From positions 1 through 64,000 of the forward strand of contig JADKDK010000008.1 of assembly GCA_016718385.1 (NCBI GenBank): a stretch of DNA of 64,000 bases, written 5' to 3'. Each line of letters starts with the position of its first letter. Position 1 is the stretch's first letter. The DNA is from Gammaproteobacteria bacterium (GTDB lineage Bacteria > Pseudomonadota > Gammaproteobacteria > Pseudomonadales > UBA5518). Under the pieces are notes generated by a model that did no database searches, was not told the origin of the DNA, and worked only from the letters and a program-made list of their open reading frames with translations. Position numbers and translations under genes: made by a program. Below are positions 45,399-54,128 of the stretch, in pieces.

Positions 45399-45617
45399 AT
45401 GACTATCCGCACCCTCGCGGAGGTCGGCGCTCGCCTGGAGGAAGCCGTCAGGTCTCTTCCGGGCGACGGCCATGACCTGTTCGACCGGTACGAGATGGTC
45501 GCCATCCAGATCCTCGACAGCGAATTCCCTGACTTCGCCCCGGGGCTGCTGGAGCGCTACCTCTCGGCTTACCTCGACCTCAAGCGGCTGGAGCTCGGCT
45601 CCGGACCGTCCACGTGA
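45399..45617 (+). CDS. 72-residue small protein
   Basis: MTIRTLAEVGARLEEAVRSL, DLFDRYEMVAIQILDSEFPD and APGLLERYLSAYLDLKRLEL form three helices. AAGGAG precedes the start. Negatively charged overall. Located 21 bases before ardB. Family unknown; its position suggests an accessory to the antirestriction gene or an independent island factor. Confidence 0.6.
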   Translation: MTIRTLAEVGARLEEAVRSLPGDGHDLFDRYEMVAIQILDSEFPDFAPGLLERYLSAYLDLKRLELGSGPST

Positions 45618-45638
45618 ATCATCTTTTTGGAGAATCCC

Positions 45639-46055
45639 ATGATCGATACCCAGATCACGCGCCAGCTGGTCCCCGAAAGCCAGCGCCTCTCAATCACCGC
45701 CGAGCTGTTCGGCACGAACTTCCCGCTGTTGCTCGAACCGGCCGTGTTCAACTTTGCGGGGCAGCTTGCCCAGGCCTACCACGGCGGCTACTGGGCGTTC
45801 TACCTGCTCGGCAACGGCGGCTTCTACATGGCGCCGGACACGGAAGCACGCTTTCGGGTCGCGTGCGAGAACGGCTATGAAGGGGCCCTGTCGGCCGATG
45901 CGCTGGGCATCACGGTTTGCCTGTATGCGTATAGCCACTTGTCGTTCCTGAACGCGAGCCCGTTCGCCAACACGTTCGCCGACCAGTACCACCTGCTGCG
46001 GGAGTACCTGTTCGAGCACCGAGAAGCCCGGGCCATGCTGCGGGCGATCGACTGA
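45639..46055 (+). CDS. antirestriction protein, ArdB/KlcA family
   Basis: 138 residues starting at 45639 with GGAG upstream. QRLSITAELFGTNFPLLLEP, FNFAGQLAQAYHGGYWAFYL, GNGGFYMAPDTEARFRVACE, GALSADALGITVCLYAYSHL and the C-terminal REARAMLRAID match ArdB/KlcA. Known members protect incoming mobile DNA against type I restriction enzymes without binding them tightly. Its presence on an island that also carries its own restriction-like operon shows both arms of the conflict on one element. Confidence 0.9.
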   Translation: MIDTQITRQLVPESQRLSITAELFGTNFPLLLEPAVFNFAGQLAQAYHGGYWAFYLLGNGGFYMAPDTEARFRVACENGYEGALSADALGITVCLYAYSHLSFLNASPFANTFADQYHLLREYLFEHREARAMLRAID

Positions 46056-46278
46056 CGCAAAACAAACCCACTGACGACTCGACGAACTCGACGACTTGAC
46101 GCCACTGTCGCCCCCTCTATGGGTGATGGTCGGCGTCGGGTCGACGGGTGCGTCGGGTGTGCGCTTGGTTTACGTACAGGGGCGGTGGCCCCTTTTGCAT
46201 GACACCAGCAAGAATTCTAGCCAGATTGCGCAGCGCCGGATCGCAACACTGCTGCACTATCAGTTCAGTTCGCCTCAA
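46056..46278. repeat. palindromic element, copy 1
   Basis: 46065-46108 and 46132-46175 are imperfect inverted copies built on CTCGACGA/GTCGACGGGTGCGTCGGG. It lies between the convergent ardB and nuclease-like genes. A related element is found at 47213-47363. No gene here. Confidence 0.55.
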
Positions 46279-47076
46279 CTATCGCTCTGGCGGGTTGTCA
46301 CGGATATTTCGGACCACCTTCCCGAGGTAAAGATCCACATCGCAGGGGATTAGATCGTTGCCTGGAACTCGAAACGGCCCGTACAGTCGACCGCTATCGA
46401 CACTAATAACCGACTGGTGTGACAACCGACTGACGAACGCATCAAGGTCCGCAGCGTTGCGGGCATGATTGATGTCCTCGGTCCGTATGGTCACGAATTC
46501 ATGAACGAGCATGACCGCACGCGAAACCCCCTGCCGCTTCGCTTCGCACAGTGCGCCAGCACAAGCTGTCAGCAGTTGGTAACGCAGGTCACCCACGGGT
46601 GGTTCACCGCGCTGCTTCGGTCCAAGCAAGGCGCTCCCCAGTTGCTCAATCCGTGCGATTCCCTTCGAGCGTCCATCCGTGGATAGCCCCCGCTCCAATG
46701 CGGCTGCCAGCGCATCCGCCACGGTTTCCCCGAACGGTTCGTCGGCCTTGCCTTCAACCGCGATCAGATACTTGCCGTGCTGATCGTCTGCGAGGACAAC
46801 GAGATCGCTGTTTCTCGGCTCGCCCCTGAACGCATCGAACGGCAACTTCCCCTCTGGTTCCGCCACCCATCCGAGGAGCGGACCGAATGCCGCGTGGTGC
46901 TCGAATACGCTAATCACCTCGGACGGCATCGCATTGGGCCCAGCAGCAAGCCATGCGCGGGCCAATTCCTTGGCACTGCGATTCGGGACCCATTGCGTAA
47001 GGACGTCCTTGGGTCCACCCCACGCCTTCCAGTCGTCCAAGGTCGCGATGATTTGACCGCTTTTCACGATTGCCAT
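46279..47076 (-). CDS. putative PD-(D/E)XK-type nuclease-fold protein
   Basis: 265 residues. DLVVLADDQHGKYLIAVEGK followed by ADEPFGETV matches the D...(E)xK core of the PD-(D/E)XK fold, and the later helices (RIEQLGSALLG, DLRYQLLTACAGALCEAKRQ, RAVMLVHEF) agree with the family. The N-terminal 80 residues (WKAWGGPKDVLTQWVPNRSA) hold helices of unknown role. It may be a defence or repair nuclease. It stands alone between two copies of a palindromic element, like a gene cassette. Confidence 0.6.
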   Translation of the reverse strand: MAIVKSGQIIATLDDWKAWGGPKDVLTQWVPNRSAKELARAWLAAGPNAMPSEVISVFEHHAAFGPLLGWVAEPEGKLPFDAFRGEPRNSDLVVLADDQHGKYLIAVEGKADEPFGETVADALAAALERGLSTDGRSKGIARIEQLGSALLGPKQRGEPPVGDLRYQLLTACAGALCEAKRQGVSRAVMLVHEFVTIRTEDINHARNAADLDAFVSRLSHQSVISVDSGRLYGPFRVPGNDLIPCDVDLYLGKVVRNIRDNPPER

Positions 47077-47695
47077 TGCTGCACGCCATCTCGGGATGAG
47101 GAAAGCACACTATGCGATTACGGAGATGCGGCCAAGCCTGCCGCACCATGGGTACACAAATCACCTACCGAGCCGACATACTCCACGGCAGCGAAGCCCG
47201 CATAGGAAATTCTGGCGTCGGATCGACGGGTGCGTCGGGTGCGCAGTCGGCTTTTGTTTCAGCTGCGAGCTGCGGTACCACCCGGGGCCAAGCCGCGCTG
47301 CCATACCGTCGCCGGAAACTCCCCGGCCACTCGACGCACTCGACGACATGTCGCCATTGACGCACATCGACAGCATGTCAGCGGCGTCGGGTCCGACGAT
47401 TGAACACCCGATTTGTCTTTCGTAGGCCACCTCATTCCCATCGGCAGCTGACTTCGCCCCCCCTGACACCTAAATACACCACCACCCATTACTTCATTCT
47501 TATCATGACCTCGAAGAGCCTTTTCCATTTATATCCTTAGGGCAGCCCTTTCAGACATCCGATGTAATGTCCGCCAATCACGTGGCCTACGGATATGCCC
47601 TGCCGTGCGGGCCGTGCGCACGGCAAAGTAAGACGTGTATCCAGGATGCATCCTCGAAATGATTACGTTTATCCTTTTGGTATGGAGTACTTACG
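47077..47695. repeat. intergenic with palindromic element, copy 2
   Basis: 47213-47262 and 47319-47363 are inverted copies related to 46065-46175. The remaining 330 bases show no supported gene. CGTGCGGGCCGTGCGCACGG at 47605-47624 contains further GC-rich inverted text. The last 60 bases are AT-rich and probably promote the next gene. Confidence 0.5.
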
Positions 47696-48544
47696 ATGCC
47701 CGACGGCAAAGGTAGAAATTCGATGAATACACCGGTTAGCTCTGAAGACGTCAAACCGCTTTCGGTAGAAGACGCCGCAGCGATGCTCCTGAATGTCGAC
47801 TACATACCGCCGGGTTTTACCCTTCTCTCACTACTCGAAGCATTCTGTGAAGAGGCTGAAATCGATCGCGACGAAGCGCGAGCCACCTCGACTTCTGAAT
47901 TGGCTAAACAGCAAACGCAATGTCGTCTTGATGCCTGCACAAGCAGATTCAATTTGGCTGAATTGCTGATTGAACTGCTTCGTAACGAAGTGGAGCTGAA
48001 CCCCAACTCCCCGCTCGTCGCGAGCAGCGCATCAGGCCCGAGAATGATAGACCTTTCCGAGTTGGCCGATTGGGCAGCGGACCGGTATGGCATAAGCATT
48101 CCGACCTCGTCGATCACCCCAGCTACACCCGCCCAGATTCCGACCGGAAAGAGGTGGGCAGATGTCACCATCAAGATTCAAGCGAATCATCGGATTGCCT
48201 ATTCGTTTGGAGACGGAAAGTGGCGAACCAAAGCACTCTCGGAAGTCGATTTGCTTAATCGAAGGCTCAGTAAGCCAAATCACCAAGCAGTCATTCTGAT
48301 CGGACTCGCTCAAGGAAAGCGCTTTCCCCCGCCCTATCGAAGCAAACTCGAAAGCAGGGAAGCCAAAGCGATATCGTTACTCAGAAAATCCCTTGTAGCC
48401 CTTACCGGCCTAGAGCGTGATGATCCGATCACCTTCAACACAGCTGACGGGTACAGGCCGGCTTTCACCTTGATCGACGATCGCTACGCAAACCTCTACG
48501 ACTCGATTACCGGTAATGCCTACCCTGTAGGGGATGGCAAGTAA
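47696..48544 (+). CDS. island protein of unknown function
   Basis: 282 residues (or 273 from ATG 47723, where AAAGG is nearby). SVEDAAAMLLNVDYIPPGFT, LLSLLEAFCEEAEIDRDEAR and LSELADWAADRYGISIP suggest a helical N-terminal half. A second part has WADVTIKIQANHRIAYSFGD and AKAISLLRKSLVALTGLERD, with a final PAFTLIDDRYANLYDS. No catalytic motif seen. Followed after about 90 bases by the helicase-like operon. Possibly a DNA-binding regulator; unproven. Confidence 0.55.
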   Translation: MPDGKGRNSMNTPVSSEDVKPLSVEDAAAMLLNVDYIPPGFTLLSLLEAFCEEAEIDRDEARATSTSELAKQQTQCRLDACTSRFNLAELLIELLRNEVELNPNSPLVASSASGPRMIDLSELADWAADRYGISIPTSSITPATPAQIPTGKRWADVTIKIQANHRIAYSFGDGKWRTKALSEVDLLNRRLSKPNHQAVILIGLAQGKRFPPPYRSKLESREAKAISLLRKSLVALTGLERDDPITFNTADGYRPAFTLIDDRYANLYDSITGNAYPVGDGK

Positions 48545-48638
48545 CCCGGCCAATCAGACCGAACATGTCCATCTCCTGACGTGGCGCAGACCAAATCCGG
48601 TCTCCGCTGCAAAGCAACTGTCACTCAGGAGAAAGTTA

Positions 48639-48908
48639 ATGGATTCGATATTTAATTCCACCGCGCCTTCGTGGCGCTCACTCGCTCAGCCCAACGAAAC
48701 ATTGCCACGGATGGTGAGCGCCGTCTTCGCTGACTATGTGGGGCCCTTCCCTCAGGGCAATGTGCTGTATGCGCCGGCCGAGTACGGGAACGCGTTACCG
48801 GGAAACCTCGTTTCCTTCGCGCCGATGTACCAGTACGAACCGTGCCAAATCGACGGGGCGAGCGAATCTGCACGCTGCAATGAAACTGAGTGCGGAGGTG
48901 CAGCATGA
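48639..48908 (+). CDS. 89-residue small protein coupled to ATPase gene
   Basis: CAGGAGAAA precedes the start (MDSIFNSTAPSWRSLAQPNE). The middle reads PRMVSAVFADYVGPFPQGNV, LYAPAEYGNALPGNLVSFAP, and the C-terminus contains three cysteines (YEPCQ, SARCNETECGG), possibly a metal site. Its stop overlaps the ATPase start (ATGA). Function unknown. Coupling suggests a partner of the ATPase. Confidence 0.55.
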   Translation: MDSIFNSTAPSWRSLAQPNETLPRMVSAVFADYVGPFPQGNVLYAPAEYGNALPGNLVSFAPMYQYEPCQIDGASESARCNETECGGAA

Positions 48909-50536
48909 CTCATGCACCTTCAGCAAATGAATCGTCAGAGATGAAACCGTCCGGACAGGACGCGGGGACGCCTGTATCGCCCGTCGCGGCGGTCGCCCCA
49001 CGCGACACGGCCGATGAAACCGCCATCGCAACCGACGCGCTTGTCGCCTCGTCGCCATACCGCAGCGCCGGGTCGACGGGTTCGTCGAGAGCCATGACCG
49101 TTTCCCCCGAGCCCACGCAGGAGAAAGACAAGGATCTGAGCAATCGCTGGGCACACGATCTGGTGATGAGCCAGCAACGGCTGCCGTTTGTCATGATCCG
49201 GTCGGCCAGGAATCGGTTTGCCCTACCCTTGAAGAGCAAGGGCATGCGACTGGAGATCTCACGGCACGCGTTTGTTACCGGCCAGGGAATCACGGCCCGG
49301 GACATCGACGACGTGGTCAATCAGATGGAGGCCCTTGCCGAGATTGCCGCACCTACCGTCCCCGTATGGTATCGCGTGGCGCCTATTGAGGGTGGCGTCG
49401 AGATCGATGTCGGCGACCAGGAGCACACCCGCATCCGCGTCACGGCCGGCAAAGTAGAGGTCGTCACGTCCGGGTCGGAAACGTTGTTCTATCGCAGCCA
49501 TCTTTCAGAGCCGATGGTGCTGCCGGCTGAGCGTGGAGACTATCGGCGGCTGAAGCAGTACCTGAATGTCAGCGACGTGGACTTCCTGCTGCTTATCGGC
49601 TGGATCAGCTACACCTTGGCGCTGCCGAAGGGCCCGACCACGGCGTACGTGATTGCCCTGCTGCAGGGCGGCCAGGGCACGGGCAAGAGCTGGATCTCCA
49701 ATGTGCTGCTGAGATTGCTAGATCCCTCTGCCGTGGGTGTCCAGCTCTTCCCGTCCAGCGCGAATGACCTGTCTATCGCGGGCCAGCATGCCCATGTTCT
49801 CGCCTATGACAACATGCGCTCGTTCAGGCAGTTGATGGCGGACGTGCTCTGTATCGCCTCCACGGGGGGCGCGATTAGCAGCCGTTCGCTGTACACCGAC
49901 GACAGGCAGCATGTTCTGCGCCTGCAGGTCGCCCTGATCCTCAACGGCATCCACGATTTCATTAACCAACCGGATCTGGCCCAGCGTTGCTTGCCGATTC
50001 GCACGCTGAATATCGATGAGTCCGCGCGAAAGTCGTACGCGGAAATGCTGGCGGCGTTCGAGGATGACCTGCCGGTGATCTTTCGCGGCATCCTCGACTT
50101 GATTGCCGCGGTCCTGCAGCACTTGCCCAGCGCGGTGGTGACCCATCCGGAGCGCATGATCGCCTTTTCGAAGTGGCTTGCCGCTATCGAACTGGCAACG
50201 GGAGTGCCGCCCGGCGTGTATCAGGCGGCCTATAGCGCGTCGATGCGTGAAGCACAGCTGGACTCGCTGATGCAGAACCTGCTCGCGAGCGCCGTGGTTC
50301 GCTTCGCCGAAGGCATCAAGGACGGCACCTGGTCAGGTACGCCCTCCGACCTGCTGGATGAATTGAGCGGCCCAATTCCGCTTGACCAGTTGCGGTCACG
50401 GGAGTGGCCCGGCAATCCGATTGCCCTGTCCAAGCGCCTGAACGCCCTCGCAGCCAGTCTGGCCACGCAGGGGATCGATATTCAATTCAGCCGCGGCAAG
50501 GAGCGCTTGATTACGCTCACCGTGTCCAAGGCATAG
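48905..50536 (+). CDS. superfamily 3-like helicase/ATPase
   Basis: 543 residues. A 90-residue low-complexity N-terminus precedes RLPFVMIRSARNRFALPLKS and a beta-rich domain. The ATPase has Walker A GGQGTGKSW (255-263), a Walker B-like HVLAYDNMRSF, sensor region LQVALILNGIHDFI and PDLAQRCLPIRTLNIDE. This layout matches D5/primase-helicase proteins of phages and P4-like elements, so it is probably the replication helicase of the island. A primase motif was not identified in the N-terminal half. Confidence 0.65.
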   Translation: MTHAPSANESSEMKPSGQDAGTPVSPVAAVAPRDTADETAIATDALVASSPYRSAGSTGSSRAMTVSPEPTQEKDKDLSNRWAHDLVMSQQRLPFVMIRSARNRFALPLKSKGMRLEISRHAFVTGQGITARDIDDVVNQMEALAEIAAPTVPVWYRVAPIEGGVEIDVGDQEHTRIRVTAGKVEVVTSGSETLFYRSHLSEPMVLPAERGDYRRLKQYLNVSDVDFLLLIGWISYTLALPKGPTTAYVIALLQGGQGTGKSWISNVLLRLLDPSAVGVQLFPSSANDLSIAGQHAHVLAYDNMRSFRQLMADVLCIASTGGAISSRSLYTDDRQHVLRLQVALILNGIHDFINQPDLAQRCLPIRTLNIDESARKSYAEMLAAFEDDLPVIFRGILDLIAAVLQHLPSAVVTHPERMIAFSKWLAAIELATGVPPGVYQAAYSASMREAQLDSLMQNLLASAVVRFAEGIKDGTWSGTPSDLLDELSGPIPLDQLRSREWPGNPIALSKRLNALAASLATQGIDIQFSRGKERLITLTVSKA

Positions 50537-50617
50537 CCCGCTGTTCATCCCTGGCCAGTTAACCCGGCGCGGCCATTGCTGCCCCTTTGCTAACAATTTT
50601 CTCAAGGACCTAAATCC

Positions 50618-50890
50618 ATGAACGCAACTGTGATGTTTGATGAATTTGCCGTCTCGCTCGATTTCTACGAGTCAATCCGCTGTAAGGCTCAGCAAGGCCT
50701 GGCTCGACTGTCCCGCGAAGCTTGCGGCTTTTGTACGGTGCGCGAACTGTTCAGTCGTCGCCAGTGGCGCGAGTTCAGCGTCGATGAACAGCGCATGGCA
50801 GCAAGCTGCGTGTATGCCATGGCCGTGACTGGTGTGCTGCCGCTGCAGGCGTGCGACGTGAGCGAAACCGTCTTCTTCTTCATCAACTAA
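50618..50890 (+). CDS. 90-residue small protein, paralogue of 51108-51439
   Basis: MNATVMFDEFAVSLDFYESI, ACGFCTVRELFSRRQWREFS and VDEQRMAASCVYAMAVTGVL. The second half aligns with the frame-broken gene at 51108 (TADELCGAEFWNDLSPGEQR, NAGRCLAYLVAQGALPL). The fold looks like a small winged-helix-type domain (TVRELF...W...E...LPL), so DNA binding is plausible. TCAAGGA precedes the start. Function unknown. Confidence 0.6.
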   Translation: MNATVMFDEFAVSLDFYESIRCKAQQGLARLSREACGFCTVRELFSRRQWREFSVDEQRMAASCVYAMAVTGVLPLQACDVSETVFFFIN

Positions 50891-51107
50891 GCCATTCGCG
50901 CAACGTGCTGGTCATGGCATCGACCGCTGTGACCAGCGCACTTACCTTGAGGCTGAACTGTGCCTGTAGTGAAGAGCATGACCCAGCAATTCGTTGATAA
51001 CGAGTCGCAATTTCCGCCAGATAAGCAACGGACCCAACGATGCCGCGCCACAGTCCGGGCCTGCGGACACAAAAAGACAACCGAAACATTTTATAAGGGT
51101 TGAAACG

Positions 51108-51439
51108 ATGAATGATGAATACGAGAGCACACCGATCGAGCTAACAACTGACCCACTCACGACCGTCCGCGTCGTGCTCAGCGACGGCTATTCCATATCC
51201 GGAGATTTCCTCTCGGCCGTCCGGCGCAGGTTTGCGAGGCACTGCCTTACCTCGAGCCGGGCTCCACCTACACCGCGGATGAGCTTTGTGGAGCCGAATT
51301 CTGGAACGACCTGAGCCCCGGCGAGCAACGAAACGCGGGACGCTGCCTTGCCTACCTCGTGGCCCAAGGCGCCCTGCCACTAGTGCGCGTACCTGGTAAG
51401 CACGAGTACCCGCTGTGCTATCGCCTCAAAACGGACTGA
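51108..51439 (+). pseudogene. paralogue of 50618-50890, frame broken
   Basis: Starts MNDEYESTPIELTTDPLTTV after AAGGGTTG and continues SDGYSISGDFLSAV; then the conserved half reads in another frame: VCEALPYLEPGSTYTADELC, WNDLSPGEQRNAGRCLAYLV, ending YPLCYRLKTD at 51439. One shift near 51230 separates them and no start codon allows the second part alone. It lies one base before the integrase frame, so it may be an excisionase-like regulator gone bad, or a sequencing error. Confidence 0.55.
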
Positions 51440-51511
51440 ATGAAACCAACCCTCAGCCGCATGCCCGCGACGGCCTCTGCGGCTGCCAATGCATATTTTC
51501 GAGGACCACCA

Positions 51512-52711
51512 ATGCCTGTAGTACCGCTAACACAAGCCTACATTGATAACGAACTGCACTGCCCGCCGGACAAGAAACGCATCGAGTGGTGCGACGCCAA
51601 CTCACCCGGCCTCTATGCGGAAGTCCGGTCCGTCAACCCCGCCAACCCCACGTGGTACCTGCGATACCGCGACGCCACCGGAAAGACCTGCCACCAACGC
51701 ATTGGCGCGGTGCGGGATATTTCGCTGGCCGATGCCCGAAAAAGGGCCAAAGAGCTGAAGGCGAAGATCGCACTCGGGTCCAACCCGCAGCAGGAGGCAC
51801 GCGAGGCCAAGGCCGTGCTGACGCTGAAGGAATTCCTGGAAGACAAGTACACCCCGTACGCCCAGGCGCGCAAGCGATCGTTCAAATACGACGAGAGCAT
51901 GATCAAACTGCGCATCGTGCCGACGCTCGGTCACTTTCGGCTGAATCAGCTGACCCGACATCAGATCCAGACCTTCCACACGGACCTGCGTGCCGAGGGC
52001 CTGGCGCCGGCTACCTGCGATCATCACCTGAAGCTGCTGCGCTCGGCGCTGAACCTGGCGGTGCAGTGGGAGATGCTGGATAAGAACCCGGTCGCCAAGG
52101 TACCGCTGTTCCGCGAGGACAATAGGCTCGAGCGCTACCTGAAGGACGAGGAACTCAACCGGCTGCTGGGTGTGCTGCGCACCTATCGGGCGAGGGCAGT
52201 ATGCAATGCAATGCTCTACCTGCTCGCGACCGGCGCCCGCTTGAACGAGGCGCTTCAGGCTCGATGGGAGCACATCGACAAAGTAAACCGGACGTGGAGG
52301 ATTCCGGCGAAGAACAGCAAGTCCAAGCGTGTACGTTCGGTGCCGCTGAACGATGCGGCCCTGGGGGTGCTCGCCAACCTCGGCACTGAGGGGAAGAACG
52401 AGTACTTGTTCATCAACACCAAGACTAAGGAACCGTTGACCGTGGTGAATACCGTCTGGGGTCGGATTCGGATTGCTGCCGGTCTGCCCAAGCTGCGTAT
52501 CCATGACCTGCGCCACCAGCACGCCTCGATGCTCGTGAATAGCGGGCGATCGCTCTACGAAGTACAGCAGATCCTGGGCCACTCTGATCCGAGCGTGACG
52601 CAACGTTACGCGCACCTGTCGACCCGCACCTTGCAGGACGCTTCCAACAGTGCATCCGAGAAGATTGCGCAGGCGGCCAAGCAACCGCCGGCACTCCGCG
52701 TCGTCAGCTGA
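51512..52711 (+). CDS. tyrosine integrase of the island
   Basis: 399 residues from 51512 (GAGG seven bases upstream; 51440 is an earlier in-frame ATG). The arm/SAM-like N-terminus reads TWYLRYRDATGKTCHQRIGA and TPYAQARKRSFKYDESMIKL. The catalytic domain has R243 (LLATGARLNEAL), H331 and R334 (HDLRHQHASML), H357 (ILGHSDPSVTQ) and the nucleophile Y366 (QRYAHLS). It would catalyse integration at the tRNA 3' end. It lies 4.5 kb from the right att copy instead of at the very edge, so cargo lies on both sides. Confidence 0.93.
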   Translation: MPVVPLTQAYIDNELHCPPDKKRIEWCDANSPGLYAEVRSVNPANPTWYLRYRDATGKTCHQRIGAVRDISLADARKRAKELKAKIALGSNPQQEAREAKAVLTLKEFLEDKYTPYAQARKRSFKYDESMIKLRIVPTLGHFRLNQLTRHQIQTFHTDLRAEGLAPATCDHHLKLLRSALNLAVQWEMLDKNPVAKVPLFREDNRLERYLKDEELNRLLGVLRTYRARAVCNAMLYLLATGARLNEALQARWEHIDKVNRTWRIPAKNSKSKRVRSVPLNDAALGVLANLGTEGKNEYLFINTKTKEPLTVVNTVWGRIRIAAGLPKLRIHDLRHQHASMLVNSGRSLYEVQQILGHSDPSVTQRYAHLSTRTLQDASNSASEKIAQAAKQPPALRVVS

Positions 52712-53099
52712 CGCCACCCCGGGCCCAAGGACGGGCCACTCCCGCCGCTTCCCCCGACTCGCACCAGTGCCGGTGCAGCCGAGCCGCCCACCCCAAACGC
52801 TACGCTGCAGCCCCACTCGCTGTGCAGGAGCACCGTGCCGGGCCCAGCCAGGGCTACCCCACCGGAGCGGACCCGCGCGTCACCTGCCCGTCCAGGGAAG
52901 TGACTTCGCTGTATCCCATCCCGTCCCTTTTGAAAGCATCTCTGGCTTATCCCCGTCTCGTCCCCGCGTGAAAGCACTTTCGGCTGATCGCTGAAGGACG
53001 CTGCGCGAAACACCCATCACCAACCACACCGCCACTGTCCTGAGCTTCGTGCTCGGGGTGGTGGCATTCCCCGCTTATTTTTTTCATCGGAGCAACCCT
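52712..53099. repeat. intergenic with partial dispersed repeat, copy 3
   Basis: 52860-52915 (GCGCGTCACCTGCC, GGGAAGTGACTTCGC) matches the end of the 34395-34680 repeat (GCGCGTCACCTGCC, GGGAAGTGAGTTCGC). The remaining bases are GC-rich and show no gene. Confidence 0.5.
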
Positions 53100-53513
53100 A
53101 TGGCGTCAAAGCACCAGCCCCCGAATGACCGAGAATTCTTTGCCCATCTGCGACGCTCGGACCGAAGCATCCGCACACTGCAACGAGAGGCGGACCGAGA
53201 ATCGAAGCTACTGAAGGAGATTGGGCACTGGCAGGACATCCTAGAGGCTTGCTCCCCTGAGTCGGCCGAGTACGAGCAGGCGATGGCGCACATCCTGCGT
53301 TTGCTGGACAGCCCGCCTGCACAGGACACCTGGCGCGATGAAATCGCCGACGGTTGGAACGACATAGTCTGGACCATGAAGGAGGCAGCGTTCGCCTCGC
53401 TCCAGATCTTGTTGATCATTGTGTTCAACATTATCTGGTGGGCGTTCCTGATCATCGTCGCGCTGCCCATCGTGTGGGACTGGTTCTGGCAGCTACCGTC
53501 GGGGCTGAAATGA
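53100..53513 (+). CDS. coiled-coil protein with C-terminal membrane helix
   Basis: 137 residues starting MASKHQPPNDREFFAHLRRS. A charged coiled coil (SIRTLQREADRESKLLKEIG), a middle helix (AEYEQAMAHILRLLDSP) and a hydrophobic C-terminus (LQILLIIVFNIIWWAFLIIV) form a tail-anchored protein. No enzymatic motif. Cargo to the right of the integrase; family not recognised. Confidence 0.6.
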   Translation: MASKHQPPNDREFFAHLRRSDRSIRTLQREADRESKLLKEIGHWQDILEACSPESAEYEQAMAHILRLLDSPPAQDTWRDEIADGWNDIVWTMKEAAFASLQILLIIVFNIIWWAFLIIVALPIVWDWFWQLPSGLK

Positions 53514-53568
53514 GAATGTGGGGTACGCCATGAGGTAAAGTAGACCGCTCGTGACAAAGCCTATCGCC

Positions 53569-53943
53569 ATGGATCCCCACGCTCCCTGCCCTTGCCACCA
53601 CGGCGCCTCTTACGGCGTCTGCTGCAAACCCCTGCACGATGGCCAAGCAGCGCCCACCGCTGAACGCCTGATGCGCAGCCGCTATGCCGCGTATGTGCTA
53701 AAGCTTGATTCCTACCTGCTGGCCACGTGGCATCCATCAACGCGACCGTCGTCGATCGATCTAGACACCCCGAAATGGCTGGGCCTGCAGGTAAGGCATC
53801 ACCACGAGACCGGAGACACGGCGACCGTCGAGTTTGTGGCCCGCTATAAGGTCGGCGGCAAGGCGCATCGACTGCATGAGGTCAGCCGGTTCATCCGGGA
53901 AGACGGACGCTGGTATTACGTGGACGGCGAATTCCCGGGATGA
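53569..53943 (+). CDS. YchJ-like SEC-C motif protein
   Basis: 124 residues from ATG 53569. The N-terminal SEC-C zinc motif APCPCHHGASYGVCCKPLHD is followed by APTAERLMRSRYAAYVLKLD, YLLATWHPSTRP, GDTATVEFVARYKVGGKAHR and FIREDGRWYYVDG, the UPF0225/YchJ family of NTF2-like proteins. Function is unproven; the zinc motif may bind other proteins. Chromosomal relatives are common, so this could be a captured core gene. Confidence 0.85.
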   Translation: MDPHAPCPCHHGASYGVCCKPLHDGQAAPTAERLMRSRYAAYVLKLDSYLLATWHPSTRPSSIDLDTPKWLGLQVRHHHETGDTATVEFVARYKVGGKAHRLHEVSRFIREDGRWYYVDGEFPG

Positions 53944-54128
53944 TTCCGCAATAGACCTTCAAGCGGCATTGCGCTCTGGGTATTCACCAGGACGCGGACC
54001 CTGATATGCGCGACCCATATGGGCAACGCCGAAACGCCGCTAAATATGCATTTTCCGATAGACGCCAACGGCTTTGTAGCTTGCCATGCAGAGCCCGTCG
54101 GCGGTTAACTTCATCACGGAGGCAATTC

